This document shows, piece after piece, positions 8,385 to 16,916 of a stretch of DNA of 64,000 bases. The position numbers were made by a program, and so were the translations under genes. Position 1 is the stretch's first letter; each line of letters begins with the position of its first letter. Origin of the DNA: Sphingopyxis bauzanensis. GTDB lineage: Bacteria; Pseudomonadota; Alphaproteobacteria; Sphingomonadales; Sphingomonadaceae. The stretch covers positions 62,001 through 126,000 of the forward strand of contig NZ_NISK01000003.1 in NCBI RefSeq assembly GCF_002205675.1, read 5' to 3'. The notes under the pieces are model-generated. The model saw only the letters and a program-made list of their open reading frames with translations, made no database searches and was not told the DNA's origin.

Positions 8385-8996
8385 TCAGCGCGAATAGAAT
8401 TCGACGACCAGATTCGGTTCCATTTTCACCGGATAGGGCACTTCGTCGAGCGTGGGCACGCGAACGTAAGTGGCCTTGGTGCCGTCGATCGCCAGATATT
8501 CGGGCAGGTCGCGTTCGGGCAGACTCTGCGCTTCGGCAACCAGCGCCATTTCTTGTGCCTTTTTGCCGAGGGTGATTTCGTCACCCGGCTTCACGAGGCG
8601 GCTGGCGACGTTGCACTTCACGCCGTTCACATAGACGTGACCGTGGCTGACCAGCTGGCGCGCAGAGAAAATCGTCGGGGTGAATTTCGAGCGATAGACG
8701 ACCGCGTCGAGGCGGCGTTCGAGTAGACCGATCAGGTTCTGGCCGGTGTCACCCTTCATGCGCGACGCTTCGAAATAGTTCTTCTTGAATTGCTTTTCGG
8801 TGATGTCGCCGTAATAGCCCTTCAGTTTCTGCTTCGCGCGCAGCTGGATGCCGAAATCCGACACCTTGCCCTTGCGGCGCTGACCGTGCTGGCCGGGGCC
8901 ATATTCGCGGCGGTTAACCGGGCTCTTCGGGCGACCCCAGATGTTTTCACCCATCCGGCGGTCGAGCTTATACTTGGCGCTATGCCGCTTCGACAT
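8385..8996 (-). CDS. rpsD: 30S ribosomal protein S4
   Basis: The 203-residue product has the usual S4 length. It begins [20 protein letters not shown], has [13 protein letters not shown] in the N-terminal domain and an S4 RNA-binding domain around [11 protein letters not shown]. It binds 16S rRNA early in small-subunit assembly and often represses its own translation, although no leader structure was recognised here. ATG 8996 is the family start; the open frame runs 80 codons further upstream without similarity. In many alphaproteobacteria S4 is a single-gene unit, as here, with its own promoter and terminator. Confidence 0.98.
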   Translation of the reverse strand: MSKRHSAKYKLDRRMGENIWGRPKSPVNRREYGPGQHGQRRKGKVSDFGIQLRAKQKLKGYYGDITEKQFKKNYFEASRMKGDTGQNLIGLLERRLDAVVYRSKFTPTIFSARQLVSHGHVYVNGVKCNVASRLVKPGDEITLGKKAQEMALVAEAQSLPERDLPEYLAIDGTKATYVRVPTLDEVPYPVKMEPNLVVEFYSR

Positions 8997-9129
8997 ATGT
9001 CGTCTCCAACTTGCTTTGTGCCGAGAGATTTCGGCGTGTCCCGGGTCGCACCATATGGGTATCAAGCCGGGCTCGACACCATATGCGACCGCCGCTTCAC
9101 CGGGGTGCGGGGTCCATTGCGAAGGCGCG

Positions 9130-9158
9130 CGATTAGAGGGGGAGGGGCGCAAAGTCAA
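9130..9158 (-). promoter_or_regulatory. Probable rpsD promoter
   Basis: On the minus strand TTGACT (9158-9153) is followed after 17 bases by TAATCG (9135-9130), about 135 bp before the rpsD ATG. The -35 is close to the sigma-70 consensus; the -10 is weaker. It lies inside the gap between divergent rpsD and chorismate mutase genes. Confidence 0.5.
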
Positions 9159-9222
9159 GCGTTGCGGCACCGTTCGGATGCGCGCCTCGACAGCTTCGCA
9201 AAAACCGCTAAAGGCAGCGCGC

Positions 9223-9537
9223 ATGACCGCTGCCAAATCTCCCGAAGCCTGCCAAACGATGACCGATGTCCGTGCGGGGGTCGATCAGGTCGACCGCGAA
9301 CTCGTCGCGCTGCTAGTTCGCCGCTTCGGTTATATGAACGCCGCCGCGCGGATCAAGACCGACCGCGGGACGGTGCGCGATGAAGCGCGCAAGTTGCAGG
9401 TGCTCGACAATGTCGCGCGCGAAGCCGCCGCTGCTGGACTGTCGCCCGAGCGGATGCGCGCGGTGTGGAATGAACTGGTCGAGCAATCGATAGCGCATGA
9501 GGCCGCCGAATGGGACCACATCCGCGCCGATCGCTGA
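9223..9537 (+). CDS. Chorismate mutase, AroQ class (first of two)
   Basis: A 104-residue all-helical chorismate mutase type II domain converting chorismate to prephenate. Family residues are visible: Arg in RAGVDQVD, the R-rich [14 protein letters not shown] (catalytic Lys), RDEARK, and the final helix [12 protein letters not shown]. PchB-like isochorismate-pyruvate lyases share this fold and cannot be excluded. ATG 9223 is chosen as the start. It is divergent from rpsD. A second single-domain chorismate mutase lies at 28875-29159, so one of the two may serve a different role. Confidence 0.85.
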   Translation: MTAAKSPEACQTMTDVRAGVDQVDRELVALLVRRFGYMNAAARIKTDRGTVRDEARKLQVLDNVAREAAAAGLSPERMRAVWNELVEQSIAHEAAEWDHIRADR

Positions 9538-9546
9538 GCGGGTGAA

Positions 9547-9798
9547 TTAGTTGGTCGTGCCGCCCGCAGGCGAAGCGGTGTCGGCGCGCGCCGCGTCGGG
9601 GGTCGGCTTTGCTGGCTCGGCGACGATGCGGCAAACGCGCTTCGGCACCGTGCTGCCGGTGACCTCGATCTTTTCGCAAACCTTTTTGGGTTTGGCGGGC
9701 TTTGCAGGTTCGCTAACGTCGGTGGTCGCGGGTGGCGCGGGGGTTGCGGCATCCAGCGATGCCGTCGACAGGGCGAGGGAGAGGAAAAGCGTTAGCAT
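9547..9798 (-). CDS. Small secreted Cys-motif protein, paralogue of the one at 12224
   Basis: About 83 residues, starting MLTLFLSLALSTASLDAATP (signal peptide). The mature part is Pro/Ala/Lys-rich and has two cysteines in VCEKIEVTGSTVPKRVCR, a pattern shared with its neighbour (LVCRRLANTGSRLPERECR). ATG 9798 is chosen over TTG 9807 because AGGAG lies ten bases before it. Such C...TGS.P.R.C proteins are common in sphingomonads and have no assigned function. An insertion element now sits 47 bp upstream of the start and may have replaced its promoter. Confidence 0.7.
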   Translation of the reverse strand: MLTLFLSLALSTASLDAATPAPPATTDVSEPAKPAKPKKVCEKIEVTGSTVPKRVCRIVAEPAKPTPDAARADTASPAGGTTN

Positions 9799-10285
9799 GC
9801 GAAACAAACTCCTGAACGAGATTAAGGTCTAAATTCGTATGCTTAGAGTCTGATTCAAAACTATCTCTCATAATTTCATGCTCTTGCGATACGGCGTGTG
9901 AAGAGCTGGATTGATGCGATGAACAGCCAGGCGGTTGCTGAGGCGATGGTTTGTTCGAAGTCTTTGGCGAGACGTCGGTTGCGGCTGAGCCATGCAAAGG
10001 TTCGTTCCACCACCCAACGGCGCGGCAACACCTCGAAGCCTTTCGCGGTGTCGGACCGCTTGATGATTTCGATGGTCCATTTGCTCTTTCCGATCTTGCT
10101 CAGTGCATCCCGGAGCTTGTCACCGGCATACCCACCATCGGCGAAGACGTGCCGCAGCCACGGGAAGCGGCGGATTATTTCGGCGAGGACGAACGGTGCA
10201 CCGTCGCGATCCTGGATGTCGGCGGTGTGGATCACAGCATGAACCAGGTTACCGTCTGTGTCGGTCAGGATGTGGCGCTTGCGCC

Positions 10286-11607
10286 GGGACTGTCATGATT
10301 TCCGTGTGTGGGCTGGCATAATGGGTAAAAAGGAGTCTCACTATGTCACGACGCAAAGAGCCGGTGATCCCGGCAGATCTTCTGGATCAACTGCTGGCCG
10401 GCAGCGACGCAGCTGCAGCGCTGGATCAAGGCGGATTGCTCGATACGCTGAAGAAAGCGCTGGCCGAACGGGCGCTCAATGCCGAGATGGATCATCATCT
10501 GGGCGACGATGAGCAGGCTGGCAATAGCCGCAACGGTTACGGCCGCAAGACGGTGACGACGGACACCGGCAAGCTCGAGATCGACGTGCCCCGCGACCGG
10601 CATGGCCGCTTCGACCCGCAGTTGATTGCCAAGTATCAGCGCCGTTTTCCGGGGTTTGATGATAAGATCGTGTCGATGTACGCTCGGGGCATGAGCACGC
10701 GTGAGATCAGCGGGCACCTGCGCGATCTGTACGGTATCGACGTCTCGCCCGATCTGATCAGCACGGTGACCGATGCGGTCCTCGACGAGGTCGCCACCTG
10801 GCAGCAGCGGCCGCTTGACCCGATTTATCCGCTGGTCTTCTTCGACGCGATCCGGGTCAAGATCCGGGATGAAGGCATGGTCCGCAACAAGGCCTTCCAT
10901 ATCGCGCTCGGCGTCCGCGCCGATGGCGGCAAAGAGGTTCTGGGCCTGTGGCTCGAACAGAACGAAGGCGCCAAGTTCTGGCTGCGGGTGATGAACGAAC
11001 TACGGAACCGCGGCGTCGAAGATATCCTTCTCGCCGTCGTCGACGGCTTGAAGGGCTTCCCTGATGCGATCACCGCGGTGTTCCCGGAGACGATAGTCCA
11101 GACCTGTATTGTCCACCTGCTGCGTAACTCCATGGACTTCGTGTCCTGGAAAGACCGCAAGGGGCTGGCAACCGCACTCAAGGAGATTTACCGTGCGACA
11201 GATGCCGACGCTGCCGAAAAGGCGCTGACGGCGTTCGAGGCCGGTCCCTGGGGCCAGCGTTATGCCGCTATCGGCCAGAGCTGGCGGCGCGCCTGGAGCG
11301 AGGTCATCCCGTTCTTTGCGTTCCCTGACGAAGTGCGCAGGATCGTCTACACAACCAATGCCATCGAGGCGCTTAACTCGAAGCTCAGGCGCGCGGTCCG
11401 AGCCAGGGGACACTTCCCAAGCGACGAGGCGGCCACCAAGCTGCTCTATCTGGTCTTGAACCGATCCGAAAAAGAGTGGAAAATGCCGCCACGTGAGTGG
11501 AGCATGGCAAAGGCCCAGTTCGCCGTAATCTTCGGCGAGCGCTTTATCAGGGCCATGGCGGCCTAATGTTCAACCGCCAGCCCGCACACGGAAATCATGA
11601 CAGTCCC
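10286..11607 (+). mobile_element. IS256-family insertion sequence, complete
   Basis: The 1322-bp element has 32-bp terminal inverted repeats beginning GGGACTGTCATGATTTCCGT (10286-10317 and 11576-11607) with one mismatch. It is flanked by an 8-bp duplication, CTTGCGCC, at 10278-10285 and 11608-11615. Length, repeats and target duplication all fit IS256. It carries one intact transposase and looks recent. Confidence 0.95.
10343..11566 (+). CDS. IS256-family (Mutator) transposase
   Basis: The 407-residue transposase is full length for the family. It has the N-terminal helical region, the Mutator core with Asp in FFDAIRVKIRDEG, the second Asp in AVVDGLKGFPDAI followed by QTCIVHLLRNS, and the Glu region near YTTNAIEALNSKLRR. 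This is the DDE nuclease that excises and inserts the element. A strong AAGGAG lies just before the ATG. No frameshift or stop is present, so it is probably active. Confidence 0.96.
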   Translation: MSRRKEPVIPADLLDQLLAGSDAAAALDQGGLLDTLKKALAERALNAEMDHHLGDDEQAGNSRNGYGRKTVTTDTGKLEIDVPRDRHGRFDPQLIAKYQRRFPGFDDKIVSMYARGMSTREISGHLRDLYGIDVSPDLISTVTDAVLDEVATWQQRPLDPIYPLVFFDAIRVKIRDEGMVRNKAFHIALGVRADGGKEVLGLWLEQNEGAKFWLRVMNELRNRGVEDILLAVVDGLKGFPDAITAVFPETIVQTCIVHLLRNSMDFVSWKDRKGLATALKEIYRATDADAAEKALTAFEAGPWGQRYAAIGQSWRRAWSEVIPFFAFPDEVRRIVYTTNAIEALNSKLRRAVRARGHFPSDEAATKLLYLVLNRSEKEWKMPPREWSMAKAQFAVIFGERFIRAMAA

Positions 11608-12223
11608 CTTGCGCCCCTTGATTTTCTTGCCCGCATCGTAGCCCCGAGGCCCGCCGCTCTCGGTGGTTTTGACACTCTGGCTGTCGATCACTCCTGCACT
11701 GGGCGAAGCTTCGCGTCCTACCGCTTCCCGGCCGATCAGAAGCAGAGCATGATTGAGCGAAAGCCACAGACCATTGTCGCGCCACAGGTAGAACCAGCGT
11801 CGTACCGTCGAGACCGGAGGAAAGCAGGGCGGCAACATCCGCCAAGGCAGCCCCCCGCGCAGCAGATACAGGATCGCCTCGACGATGCGCCGCAGCGGCC
11901 ACTTCCGCGGACGCCCAACGTGTGAAGGCTGCGGAAGAAACGGCTCCAACACGGCCCATTCCGCGTCAGTCAAATCGCTTGGCAAAGTCAGCTGTGCACG
12001 GGCATACTGCGCCCGAGTGGTGTCGGTCCACATCGTCGAACTCCGGAAGTTTGTTGCAAAACCCCGTGAATCAGCGACTTGGGATGGCGTCAAGCTAACC
12101 CGCTGACACCACTCAACTTAATTTCGGATCAGGCTCTTAGGGGCCAAGGTGCCGGTGCCCGATAGTAGGATTGCCACTGACTAGGGGCGGAAGTGGCGGG
12201 CGCAGGTGCAGCACCCGCAGCCT

Positions 12224-12448
12224 TTATTTGGCGCTTTTGAGCTGTTGGCTGACCGTATCGGCCAGCCGGTCCCAATCTTCCTGCGTGCGGCACTCGCGTT
12301 CGGGCAGGCGGCTCCCGGTATTGGCGAGGCGACGGCAAACAAGCTTGGGCTTTTTGTCAGGCTTCGCGGCGGTTTCGGTTGTCGGCTTCGTGGTCGGAGT
12401 TTCGGTGGTCGCGGTGGAAAGGGCCAGCGAGAACAACAGGGTAAGCAT
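12224..12448 (-). CDS. Small secreted Cys-motif protein, paralogue of the one at 9547
   Basis: About 74 residues with a signal peptide MLTLLFSLALSTA nearly identical to that of the paralogue (MLTLFLSLALSTA). A Thr/Pro/Lys linker follows, then LVCRRLANTGSRLPERECR and a C-terminal helix TQEDWDRLADTV. The two cysteines are 17 residues apart. ATG 12448 is preferred to TTG 12454, with GGAG eleven bases before it. Before the insertion, the two paralogues were tandem neighbours with about 120 bp between them. Function unknown; export and a possible disulphide are inferred. Confidence 0.75.
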   Translation of the reverse strand: MLTLLFSLALSTATTETPTTKPTTETAAKPDKKPKLVCRRLANTGSRLPERECRTQEDWDRLADTVSQQLKSAK

Positions 12449-12481
12449 GGACAATGTGTCTCCAAGGAGGGGAGGAGCCTG

Positions 12482-13237
12482 TTATCGCGCCCGCGGCTTT
12501 CTGCCAAGGCTGGTTATGACCCCGTGCATCATCCTGATATCATTGTGCGACCAGCCGGTCTTGGTGAGCGCGGTGCGGAGCGTGCGGAGCGTCGCCTCGG
12601 TGCGTTCGGGCGGGACGAAATAGCCGCTGGCGTCGAGGTCGCGGACCAGATGCTGGATCAGCACTTCCAGCTCGGCATGCGGTGCGACGGGGTCGAGTGG
12701 CACGGTGGGCGGGCTGGCGAGCGCGACACCCCCCTCAGCTTCGCTCGGGGCATGCTTTGACCATACATAGGCAAGCAGGATCACCGCTTGCGCCAGGTTC
12801 AGCGATGCAAATTTGGGATTGATCGGGACCGTGACGATAGCGTGCGCCAGCGCGACGTCGTCGGTTTCGAGCCCCGATCGTTCAGCGCCGAAGATATAGG
12901 CGGAGCGCCCGGCCTCGGCATGCACCGCGCGCGCCGCGGCCTCTGGCGTCAGCACTGGCTTCATCACGCCGCGCTTGCGCACGGTGGTGGCATAGATGGT
13001 GGTGCAATCGGCAACCGCCTCAGCGAGACTGTCGAACACCTGTGCCTCGGCCAGCACCATATCGGCGCCCGCCGCCGCCGGACCCGCATCGGGATTGGGC
13101 CAGCCGTCGCGCGGGGCCACCAGCCGTAACTCGGTCAGCCCGAAATTGAGCATCGCCCGCGCCGCCTTGCCGATATTTTCGCCAAGCTGCGGACGGACGA
13201 GGACGATGACCGGGGGCGGGGCGACGGCCACGGTCAA
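12482..13237 (-). CDS. RNA 2'-O-methyltransferase, TrmJ/SpoU-like (SPOUT)
   Basis: The 251-residue protein shows the SPOUT knotted methyltransferase motifs: [19 protein letters not shown] (motif 1), [14 protein letters not shown] (motif 2) and [14 protein letters not shown] (motif 3). The combination with GENIG and the C-terminal helical tail resembles TrmJ, which methylates the ribose at tRNA position 32, but an rRNA or other tRNA target cannot be excluded. It appears to start with TTG, overlapping the nrdR stop as TTGA; GTG two codons later is an alternative. Translational coupling with nrdR is likely. Confidence 0.85.
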   Translation of the reverse strand: MTVAVAPPPVIVLVRPQLGENIGKAARAMLNFGLTELRLVAPRDGWPNPDAGPAAAGADMVLAEAQVFDSLAEAVADCTTIYATTVRKRGVMKPVLTPEAAARAVHAEAGRSAYIFGAERSGLETDDVALAHAIVTVPINPKFASLNLAQAVILLAYVWSKHAPSEAEGGVALASPPTVPLDPVAPHAELEVLIQHLVRDLDASGYFVPPERTEATLRTLRTALTKTGWSHNDIRMMHGVITSLGRKPRAR

Positions 13238-13698
13238 CTCTTGTGCGCCGCCTCGGTCACCGACGAGGCAAATTCCTCAAAATCTCGGGCTTCGGTGAAC
13301 TCGCGATAGACGCTGGCGAAGCGGATATAGGCGACGCTGTCGAAGCCCTTGAGTGCCTCCATCACCATCGCGCCGATTTGCGCCGCCTGCACTTCATTCT
13401 CGCCCGAAGTTTCCAGCTGGCGCTGGATGCCCGACACCAACCGTTCGATACGGGCGCCGTCGATCGGCCGCTTGCGGCACGCGATTTGGATGCTGCGCAT
13501 CAGTTTCTCGCGGTCGAAGGGCTCGCGCCCGCCGCCCGCCTTGAGTACCGACACTTCGCGGAGCTGAATGCGCTCGAACGTCGTGAAGCGCGCGCCGCAA
13601 TCCTCGCACTGGCGGCGGCGGCGAATGGCGGCGCCGTCCTCGGTGGGACGGCTGTCCTTCACCTGGCTGTCTTCATGGCCGCAATAGGGGCAACGCAT
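13234..13698 (-). CDS. nrdR: Transcriptional repressor NrdR
   Basis: The 154-residue protein has the NrdR zinc ribbon ([15 protein letters not shown] and [13 protein letters not shown]) followed by an ATP-cone domain containing [14 protein letters not shown]. NrdR represses ribonucleotide reductase genes when dATP is bound. The length is standard. It heads a minus-strand run with the trmJ-like gene (overlapping) and lies after a small membrane protein gene and glyA. The glyA-nrdR-methyltransferase order is common in alphaproteobacteria. Confidence 0.96.
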   Translation of the reverse strand: MRCPYCGHEDSQVKDSRPTEDGAAIRRRRQCEDCGARFTTFERIQLREVSVLKAGGGREPFDREKLMRSIQIACRKRPIDGARIERLVSGIQRQLETSGENEVQAAQIGAMVMEALKGFDSVAYIRFASVYREFTEARDFEEFASSVTEAAHKS

Positions 13699-13701
13699 CG
13701 G

Positions 13702-13920
13702 TTAGCGTTTCACCCGCGAGTAAAGCGCGATCGCGGCGCCTGCGAGCAGCCCGACGGGCCAGCTGACCACCGGCAGGACAAGCCCAGCGACGGCGCCAAT
13801 CGCCCCGCCGGTGAGCACCGGCTTGGTCGAGGGATGCGCCAGACCCTGCTTGCCCATCGCCTTGACCTCTTCGATCGTGACTTCGGCCAGCGTCGGTTCT
13901 TCGGGATGTTGGCGTGCCAT
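13702..13920 (-). CDS. Small membrane protein of unknown function
   Basis: A 72-residue frame between glyA and nrdR on the same strand, four bases from both. It begins MARQHPEEPTLAEVTIEEV and has a hydrophobic Gly/Ala/Val-rich segment from about residue 38 to 66 (GAIGAVAGLVLPVVSWPVGL), probably two short passes or a hairpin. Tight packing in an operon supports it as a real gene. No family was recognised. Confidence 0.65.
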   Translation of the reverse strand: MARQHPEEPTLAEVTIEEVKAMGKQGLAHPSTKPVLTGGAIGAVAGLVLPVVSWPVGLLAGAAIALYSRVKR

Positions 13921-13924
13921 CGGA

Positions 13925-15232
13925 TCAGCCCTGATAGATCGGGAAGCGTTCGCACAGCGCGCGGACGCGGCCGCGCACATCGGCTTCGACATCAGCGTCG
14001 CCATGCTCGCCCTTGTCGCGCAATGCTTCGAGCACGTCGGCAACCATATCGCCGATCTGCTCGAATTCCGCGATGCCGAAGCCGCGCGTCGTACCCGCGG
14101 GCGATCCGACGCGGATACCGCTGGTCTTGACGGGCGGCAGTGGATCGAAGGGGATGCCGTTCTTGTTGCAGGTGATCGCGCTGCGCTCGAGCGCCTCATC
14201 GGCGTCGCGGCCGGTGACGCCAAGCGGGCGCAGGTCGATGAGCGCAAGGTGGGTGTCGGTGCCGCCCGCGACGACATCGGCGCCGCGTGCCTTGAGGCGA
14301 CCGGCGAGTGCTTGGGCGTTGGTGACGGTGGCCTTGGCATAATCCTTGAAATCAGGGCGTAGCGCTTCGCCGAATGCCACCGCTTTGGCGGCGATGACGT
14401 GCATCAGCGGGCCGCCCTGTAGCCCAGGAAAGACCGCCGAATTGATGCGCTTAGCGATCGCTTCGTCATTGGTCAGGATCATGCCGCCCCGCGGGCCGCG
14501 CAGCGTCTTGTGCGTCGTCGTGGTGACGACATGGGCGTGTTCCATCGGCGACGGATGGACGTCACCCGCGACGAGACCGGCGAAATGCGCCATGTCGACC
14601 ATGAGCAGCGCGCCGACATCGTCGGCGATCTTGCGGAAGCGCGCGAAATCGAGGGTGCGCGGATAGGCCGAGCCGCCCGCGATAATGAGGGCAGGGCGAT
14701 GTTCCTTCGCCAGCGCCTCGACCTGGTCGAAATCGACCAGATGATCGTCGGCGCGCACACCGTATTGAATGGCGTTGAACCATTTGCCCGACATCGCGGG
14801 CGGGGCGCCGTGGGTCAGGTGACCACCGGCGTCGAGGCTCATGCCCAAGATCGTCGCGCCGGGCTTGGTCAGCGCGAGCATCACCGCGCCATTGGCCTGT
14901 GCGCCCGAATGCGGCTGGACATTGGCATAGCCGCAATCGAAAAGCTGCTTGGCGCGGTCGATCGCGAGCGTTTCGACCTCGTCCGACGGAGCGCAGCCCT
15001 GATAATAGCGGCGGCCCGGATAGCCTTCGGCATATTTGTTGGTGAAGACGCTGCCCTGCGCTTCGAGCACCGCTTTCGAGACGATATTCTCGCTGGCGAT
15101 CAATTCGATCTGATAGCGTTCGCGTTCCAGCTCATGTTTCATCGCCGCCGCGACCGCAGGGTCGACGGTGCCGACGCCGTCGGTGAAATAGCCGGCCGAT
15201 TTGATAGGCTTGTCGAGCGTGTTGGTGGTCAT
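13925..15232 (-). CDS. glyA: Serine hydroxymethyltransferase
   Basis: The 435-residue PLP enzyme interconverts serine and glycine with tetrahydrofolate, the main source of one-carbon units. It has [17 protein letters not shown] near the N-terminus, [31 protein letters not shown] and the PLP lysine region [16 protein letters not shown]. The length is typical. It starts at ATG 15232, overlapping the rpiB stop by four bases (ATGA), so the two are translationally coupled. Pairing with rpiB and nrdR links sugar-phosphate, one-carbon and deoxynucleotide supply. Confidence 0.98.
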   Translation of the reverse strand: MTTNTLDKPIKSAGYFTDGVGTVDPAVAAAMKHELERERYQIELIASENIVSKAVLEAQGSVFTNKYAEGYPGRRYYQGCAPSDEVETLAIDRAKQLFDCGYANVQPHSGAQANGAVMLALTKPGATILGMSLDAGGHLTHGAPPAMSGKWFNAIQYGVRADDHLVDFDQVEALAKEHRPALIIAGGSAYPRTLDFARFRKIADDVGALLMVDMAHFAGLVAGDVHPSPMEHAHVVTTTTHKTLRGPRGGMILTNDEAIAKRINSAVFPGLQGGPLMHVIAAKAVAFGEALRPDFKDYAKATVTNAQALAGRLKARGADVVAGGTDTHLALIDLRPLGVTGRDADEALERSAITCNKNGIPFDPLPPVKTSGIRVGSPAGTTRGFGIAEFEQIGDMVADVLEALRDKGEHGDADVEADVRGRVRALCERFPIYQG

Positions 15233-15681
15233 CGGCTGGTCTCCAGTTGCGGCGGGTGAGATAGTTTATCGACGCGGCGCGCGTGACGGTCGCCGGCGAA
15301 ATCGGTGGTCAGGAAAGCGGCAAGGCAGGCCTTGGCCATGTCGATGCCGGTCAGGCGCGCGCCCATCGCGATGACATTGGCGTCATTATGTTCGCGCGAC
15401 AGCTTGGCCGACAGCGGTTCGGACACGAGCGCACAGCGCGCCGCGGGGTTGCGGTTGACCGAAATCGAGATGCCGATCCCCGATCCGCAAAGCGCGATGC
15501 CGCGGTCGGCGCGGCCCGCCGCCATTGCTTCGCCAAGCGCATAGCCAAAATCGGGGTAATCGACGCTGTCGGGGCCGTTGGTGCCGAGATCCTCGACGGC
15601 ATGTCCTTCTGCGCGCAGCCAATCCGCCAGCTGGGCTTTCAGTTCATAAGCGGCATGGTCAGAGGCTATGGCAATGCGCAT
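15229..15681 (-). CDS. rpiB: Ribose 5-phosphate isomerase B
   Basis: The 150-residue RpiB/LacAB-type isomerase starts [18 protein letters not shown], has [13 protein letters not shown], the anion-hole segment [17 protein letters not shown] with the catalytic Cys, and [16 protein letters not shown]. It interconverts ribose 5-phosphate and ribulose 5-phosphate in the non-oxidative pentose phosphate pathway. ATG 15681 is the family start; the frame upstream has no similarity. It is first in the rpiB-glyA pair. Confidence 0.96.
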   Translation of the reverse strand: MRIAIASDHAAYELKAQLADWLRAEGHAVEDLGTNGPDSVDYPDFGYALGEAMAAGRADRGIALCGSGIGISISVNRNPAARCALVSEPLSAKLSREHNDANVIAMGARLTGIDMAKACLAAFLTTDFAGDRHARRVDKLSHPPQLETSR

Positions 15682-15794
15682 CGGCGCGGCTCCCGCTGGG
15701 GTCAAGGGAATCGATGTCGGCCCTTTAGGCGACGGCGTCCGTTTTGGCCATAAGCGAGGTGGCAAATTTGTGACGCTGCCGATAAAGCTGCGCC

Positions 15795-15959
15795 ATGACC
15801 GATACCGTCATATCCGTGCTGATGCTCACCGGGGTCGCCCTGACCGGGGGTGCTGCTTATGTCTTTCGCATGGGCGACAAGCGCCGCGCGCTGCTGATGC
15901 TGGTCGCGGCGCTGGTGATGTTTGCCAATGTGGCGGTGTGGCTGGTGCCAGTGAAATAG
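15795..15959 (+). CDS. Small two-pass membrane protein
   Basis: A 54-residue frame starting MTDTVISVLMLTGVALTGGA with two hydrophobic segments (about residues 5-23 and 33-52) separated by the basic loop RMGDKRRAL. No family was recognised. It is divergent from rpiB and is followed four bases later by a family B repeat. A real start and stop with good hydrophobic patterning support it, but it is short, so confidence is moderate. Confidence 0.6.
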   Translation: MTDTVISVLMLTGVALTGGAAYVFRMGDKRRALLMLVAALVMFANVAVWLVPVK

Positions 15960-15963
15960 CTTT

Positions 15964-16053
15964 CGTCGCCCCCGCGAAGGCGGAGGCCGCCGTCGGCCCC
16001 TGCCGGGGATCGCTGCATAAACCGCTAGCGGCCCCCGCCTTCGCGGGGGCAAC
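15964..16053. repeat. Family B palindromic repeat
   Basis: CGTCGCCCCCGCGAAGGCGG at one end is complementary to CCCGCCTTCGCGGGGGCAAC at the other, around a core with TAAACCGCTAGCGGCC. Related copies occur near 33629, 40331 and 46001. It separates convergent genes. Confidence 0.85.
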
Positions 16054-16061
16054 GGCCTTGC

Positions 16062-16718
16062 TCAGCGAATCGGCGAATCCGGCGCCAGCCGCATATCCAG
16101 ATAATTATCGAGCGACTTCATCAACTGGTCGAGTTCATGCTCGAAGAAGTGGTTCGCGCGCGGGATTTCGTCGTGATGGATCGTGATGCCCTTCTGGGTG
16201 CGCAGCTTGTCGACCAGCTTCTGCACGGCAGACGGCGGCACGATCTCGTCCTGCCCGCCTGCGACGATGATGCCTGACGAGGGGCAGGGGGCGAGGAAGC
16301 TGAAGTCGTACATGTTCGCTGGCGGTGCCACCGACAGAAAGCCGCGGATTTCGGGGCGGCGCATCAGCAATTGCATGCCGATCCATGCGCCAAAGCTAAA
16401 GCCGGCGATCCATGTCGTCTGCGCTTCGGGATGGATCGACTGGACCCAGTCGAGTGCCGACGCGGCATCGCTCAGTTCGCCGATGCCGTTGTCGAACGTG
16501 CCCTGGCTGCGGCCGACGCCGCGAAAGTTGAAGCGCAGCACGGCAAAGCCGCGCGCGACGAAGCTTTTGTACATTGCCTGCGTGATGCGGTCGTTCATCG
16601 TGCCACCGCCCTGCGGATGCGGGTGCAGGATCATCGCAACGGGCGCGCGAGGGCGCGGCGGCGGCGAGAAACGGCCTTCGATACGGCCCTCGGGGCCGGG
16701 GAAAATCACGTCGGGCAT
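16062..16718 (-). CDS. Alpha/beta hydrolase
   Basis: The 218-residue protein has the alpha/beta hydrolase fold. It shows HPHPQGGGTMNDRI near the oxyanion region, RFNFRGVGRSQG, the nucleophile elbow GFSFGAWIG (Ser), the acid region GGQDEIVPP (Asp) and the His region RANHFFEHELD. This set matches the small YqiA/CinA-adjacent hydrolases annotated in alphaproteobacteria, whose substrates are not known. ATG 16718 (MPDVIFPGPEGRIEG) is chosen as the start. It stands alone between a family B repeat and the divergent cysteine desulfurase. Confidence 0.85.
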   Translation of the reverse strand: MPDVIFPGPEGRIEGRFSPPPRPRAPVAMILHPHPQGGGTMNDRITQAMYKSFVARGFAVLRFNFRGVGRSQGTFDNGIGELSDAASALDWVQSIHPEAQTTWIAGFSFGAWIGMQLLMRRPEIRGFLSVAPPANMYDFSFLAPCPSSGIIVAGGQDEIVPPSAVQKLVDKLRTQKGITIHHDEIPRANHFFEHELDQLMKSLDNYLDMRLAPDSPIR

Positions 16719-16867
16719 GGGAGCACCTCTTATCTTTTGCGGCTGACCGCCGAATCGCCGGAGTGGCAGGGTGGCGGAGCGAAGGTGGCGCCTATATAGA
16801 AAATAGGTCTCAACATGCAACTTTTGCGAATCGCTCGCAATAAGGCGCGTTCCAATCATTCTTTCGT

Positions 16868-16905
16868 TTCCGTTCGTGTCTCGACTGCGCTCGACAAGAA
16901 CGGGA
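16868..16905. repeat. Half copy of the family D repeat
   Basis: CCGTTCGTGTCTCGACTGCG followed by CTCGACAAGAACGG matches one arm of the family D repeat seen at 55197-55277. The partner arm is not nearby. It lies immediately upstream of the cysteine desulfurase start. Confidence 0.6.
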
Positions 16906-16916
16906 TTTAGGGGCAG

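Larger units (their letters stand above)
9876..12033 (-). pseudogene. IS5-family transposase interrupted by an IS256-type element
   Basis: The 5' part (12033 to 11608, 142 codons) starts MWTDTTRAQYARAQLTLPSD and includes DAEWAVLEPFLP and the first catalytic Asp in AGVIDSQSVKT. The 3' part (10277 to 9876, 133 codons and stop) has FADGGYAGDKL, with the second Asp, and RRWVVERTFAWL, with the catalytic Glu. When the nested element and one copy of its 8-bp target are removed, the frame closes exactly as KIKGRK-RHILTDTDG, giving 275 residues. So the gene was intact before the second insertion and is now inactive. Confidence 0.9.
9846..12136 (-). mobile_element. IS5-family element, split by an IS256-family element
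   Basis: Imperfect terminal repeats GAGTCTGATTCAAAA (left) and GAGCCTGATCCGAAA (right end, reverse complement) match at 12 of 15 bases. The 3-bp duplication TTA flanks both ends (9843-9845 and 12137-12139), typical of the TNA targets of the IS427-type subgroup. Removing the nested element and one 8-bp duplication leaves about 961 bp with one transposase frame. It sits between two tandem paralogous genes. Confidence 0.85.
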
